Below, piece after piece: positions 61,841 through 64,000 of a stretch of DNA of 64,000 nucleotides. The notes beneath the pieces are model-generated. The model searched no databases, was not told where the DNA came from, and saw nothing but the letters and a program-made list of their open reading frames with translations. Every line of letters starts with the position of its first letter. Position 1 is the first letter of the stretch. A program made the position numbers and the translations under genes. Source of the DNA: Neolentinus lepideus HHB14362 ss-1 (lineage: Eukaryota > Basidiomycota > Agaricomycetes > Gloeophyllales > Gloeophyllaceae); the NCBI GenBank assembly GCA_001632425.1, contig KV425648.1, positions 22,817-86,816 on the forward strand, given 5' to 3'.

Positions 61841-64000
61841 TCACCGTCTCGCAGACCTTCCGACCTTATCGTCCTCCAAATCCATTATAGCATCCGCGCT
61901 TTCATATGTACTCAACCTTCTAGCTCGCCTACTAGCAACAACCTTCTGCAATGTCGGCCTTGTTAAATTAGTTGCATTCCCCGTTTCAGAGGCGGGCGTT
62001 CCCGGAATTGACGTAGAGGGGGTAACAGTGGCGGACTGGGCCGGCGTCGATGCTTCTGAATCGACATGCTCGTTGGGACGGGGTTCTTTGCGAGGAGAAC
62101 CTTCTAGCTCTTTATCGGGAATCTGACACCATTTATATGGTTAGCACAGCGTCAGTAAAGAATACGACGGAGAAAATAATGGAATGATTCCTGACAGGCA
62201 AACGAGCAATATACGCCAACAATGTGGAACAAGCTGCGGTTATGAAGACCGTTCTCAACCCAACAGCATACGAGTCCCTCCCGCTGCAAATCTGGTGGAA
62301 GCTCAGCAACCAAGCGCGCGGAGTGACGAATCTTGGTTATAAGCTATACACGAAGGTGAGATGAGACAAGTGGCCCTGCCAACCTGCGAAGAAGAGACAA
62401 ACCTCGTCAGCGTTGGGACCTTTGATACGTTTACGGAGTTCACGGTCGAGCGCGGATTGGAATATCGCTGAAGAAATGGCTACACCACCAACCTGGCCTA
62501 CGAAAGTGGCGCATGCACTATTTAGGCCTTGAATCGACGGAACGTGGGGGATAGATCTCACCTACATCTCGAAACAATTGTCCAAATCCAGTGCCGACAG
62601 CCATCGCATCGCCTGAGTGCCCGCATTTCCGTGAGTCAGCCTCGAATACCAGGTATGTAAGTAGCACGTACGTGGAATGTTAGCCAGCAACGCGACTACA
62701 GGTGAAACCATTTAGCAAGAGTCCGAAGTCTCCAGCAGGCTATCGTACTCACTCAGCATAGTTTGCAGTACGATCGAATTACCAAAACCAAGCGGAACCT
62801 AGCGAGGCGCCTCGAATGAGTGGTAGGCCGCAACGACTCTTGGCGAAATACGTACAATTCCAACCCATAAATGCACCGGGTTCGAATCCACATTCATCGT
62901 ACTGACAAGGACTGCTCCGATGAAGGGACATATCCCGAATATCAGGTTGATCATCTTGTACTTGCCAGTCTTGTGCATCATCCATCTACAAGGAAGCAAG
63001 AGGTTCATCAACAAGGAGCTCTTCGTAGGACGATTCTGAGGCGACCATACCCGGCAAACAATGAACCCGTCGAGACAGCCACACTATTCGGAAGAACGTG
63101 CAAACCTAATACAAACCATTATCGTCATCATAGCTCTCTTTCCGTGAAAATACAACAAAGCTTACCAGCGACAGACGCGCTGGTCAAAAGCACAGTCTGG
63201 AACCACATCGGATAAAAGTACTGAATCGCAAAATTGCAGTTTGCCACCAGGAAGTTACTAATCCCCACAAGCACCGGGATTTTCTGCGTCAGTAGGAAGG
63301 GCGCTAGAACTGGCTCCGGCGCGCAGTACAGCTCTATGAGGACGAACGAGATGGCGAAGACTATGGAGAGCACTAGAGAGGTTATAACCATTGAGTCATT
63401 CCACTGACAAGTGGTGTTAGTTAATGACTATGAATGGAGAGCATGGAATTACGCACTGGTTGTTCGCCGTTGTACCGGAGACTAAGGAAGACGAGGCAGG
63501 AGCCGACCTACTCAAGCTATTACACCTACTCCGATGCTGTCTCGACGAGGTACTCACCGATCCCAGCAACGTCAGACTTCCAGCGTAGTCTATTCTCTTA
63601 AGTACGTCCATTTTGTTTCTGCTTTTTCCCTATCACGCGAGTGGTTTCACAAGATGTATGTTGAAAATGCTGCTAATCGCTTACGGGTGTAACATAGTTC
63701 AAATGCCATTATGTGAACGCGAAGGAGATGAGGAAGAGGGGCAACTGAAGGAGAAATGCCCATCGCCAACCCAGCCTGCGCGGTCCATTTAGCTGCGACA
63801 TCGTATATTGGTATTCAGTACTTTACCAGTCACTGACGAGTCCTCCAATTGGACCACCTAGACCCATCCCAAACTAGTGTTATATTAAACGGCATGCATC
63901 TCAGAGAAGTGTCAGGTTTGCACATACACTATTGAAAACGCTCGCGATGCCTGTCGTCAGACCTCGACTCTATAGGACCATCAATGACAGACCACTTTGC
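61841..64000 (-). pseudogene. DHA2-type MFS transporter, 5' end outside window, apparent frameshift
   Basis: On the minus strand the exons read in order: MGLGGPIGGLVSDW, LNGPRRLGWRWAFLLQLPLF, a long exon with VLAPFLLTQKIPVLVGISNF and NFAIQYFYPMWFQTVLL, LHVLPNSVAVSTGSLFAG, WMMHKTGKYKMINLIFGICP, VPLGFGNSIVLQTML, and GQVGGVAISSAIFQSALDREL. The last hydrophobic part (DSYAVGLRTVFITAACSTLL) and a Thr/Ser-rich tail ending TGA 61841 complete the gene. This is the pattern of fungal vacuolar amino-acid or drug DHA2 transporters with 14 helices. Around 62262 the frame of IRHSARLVAELPPDLQR must shift by one base to reach RDSYAVGLR, with no intron able to do this. Either the last helix and tail are lost or the assembly has an error. 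Confidence 0.7.

Overview
The window looks like nuclear DNA of a filamentous basidiomycete, probably an Agaricomycete. Genes are split by many short introns (about 45-65 nt, GT..AG). The families present are typical of mushrooms: F-box/LRR-like receptors, a FunK1-type kinase, a relic of an AA9 cellulose-active oxygenase, a relic of an SNTX-type protein, a relic of a P-loop GTPase, and a Tri3-like acyltransferase. Exon boundaries were worked out by hand from splice signals and reading frame. Single splice sites may be wrong, but nearly every model closes in frame.

Layout, left to right. (1) 1-20 kb is an accessory region. Two F-box genes lie in inverted orientation (about 1-1692 and 12389-14649); the left copy carries an in-frame stop. 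Between them are a Tri3-like acyltransferase (4252-6227), a decayed SNTX-like gene (6499-7423), a decayed GTPase gene (8240-8885), an intact shugoshin gene (9217-11190) and a tRNA-Ala(AGC). To the right are a decayed AA9 oxygenase (17444-18320) and a second F-box gene (18691-20301). (2) 21-31 kb holds a FunK1 kinase, a small F-box-like protein, a C2-domain protein and a large Ser/Pro-rich protein. (3) 34-44 kb is minus-strand: an MFS drug/H+ antiporter-like transporter, an AGC-like kinase, and a long coiled-coil protein with a Cnn_1N motif (Mto1/ApsB-like microtubule organiser). (4) 44-48 kb is gene-poor, with a MITE-like element, palindromic repeats, a truncated paralogue and one proline-rich ORF. 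(5) 49-58.7 kb holds a Hol1-type MFS transporter tail-to-tail with a putative cyclase, then the spliceosomal kinase Prp4 and an unknown protein. (6) 58.9-60.5 kb is a DNA transposon relic with 135-bp terminal inverted repeats. (7) The right end holds a small membrane protein and a DHA2-type MFS transporter that runs off the window and appears frameshifted.

Core functions (shugoshin, Mto1-like, Prp4) are intact, with accessory genes in states of duplication and decay between them. I found no convincing new multi-gene system. The most notable features are the inverted F-box duplication with patchy divergence around a group of relics, the two inverted-repeat elements, the transporter/cyclase pair with odd splicing, and the apparent frameshift in the DHA2 transporter.
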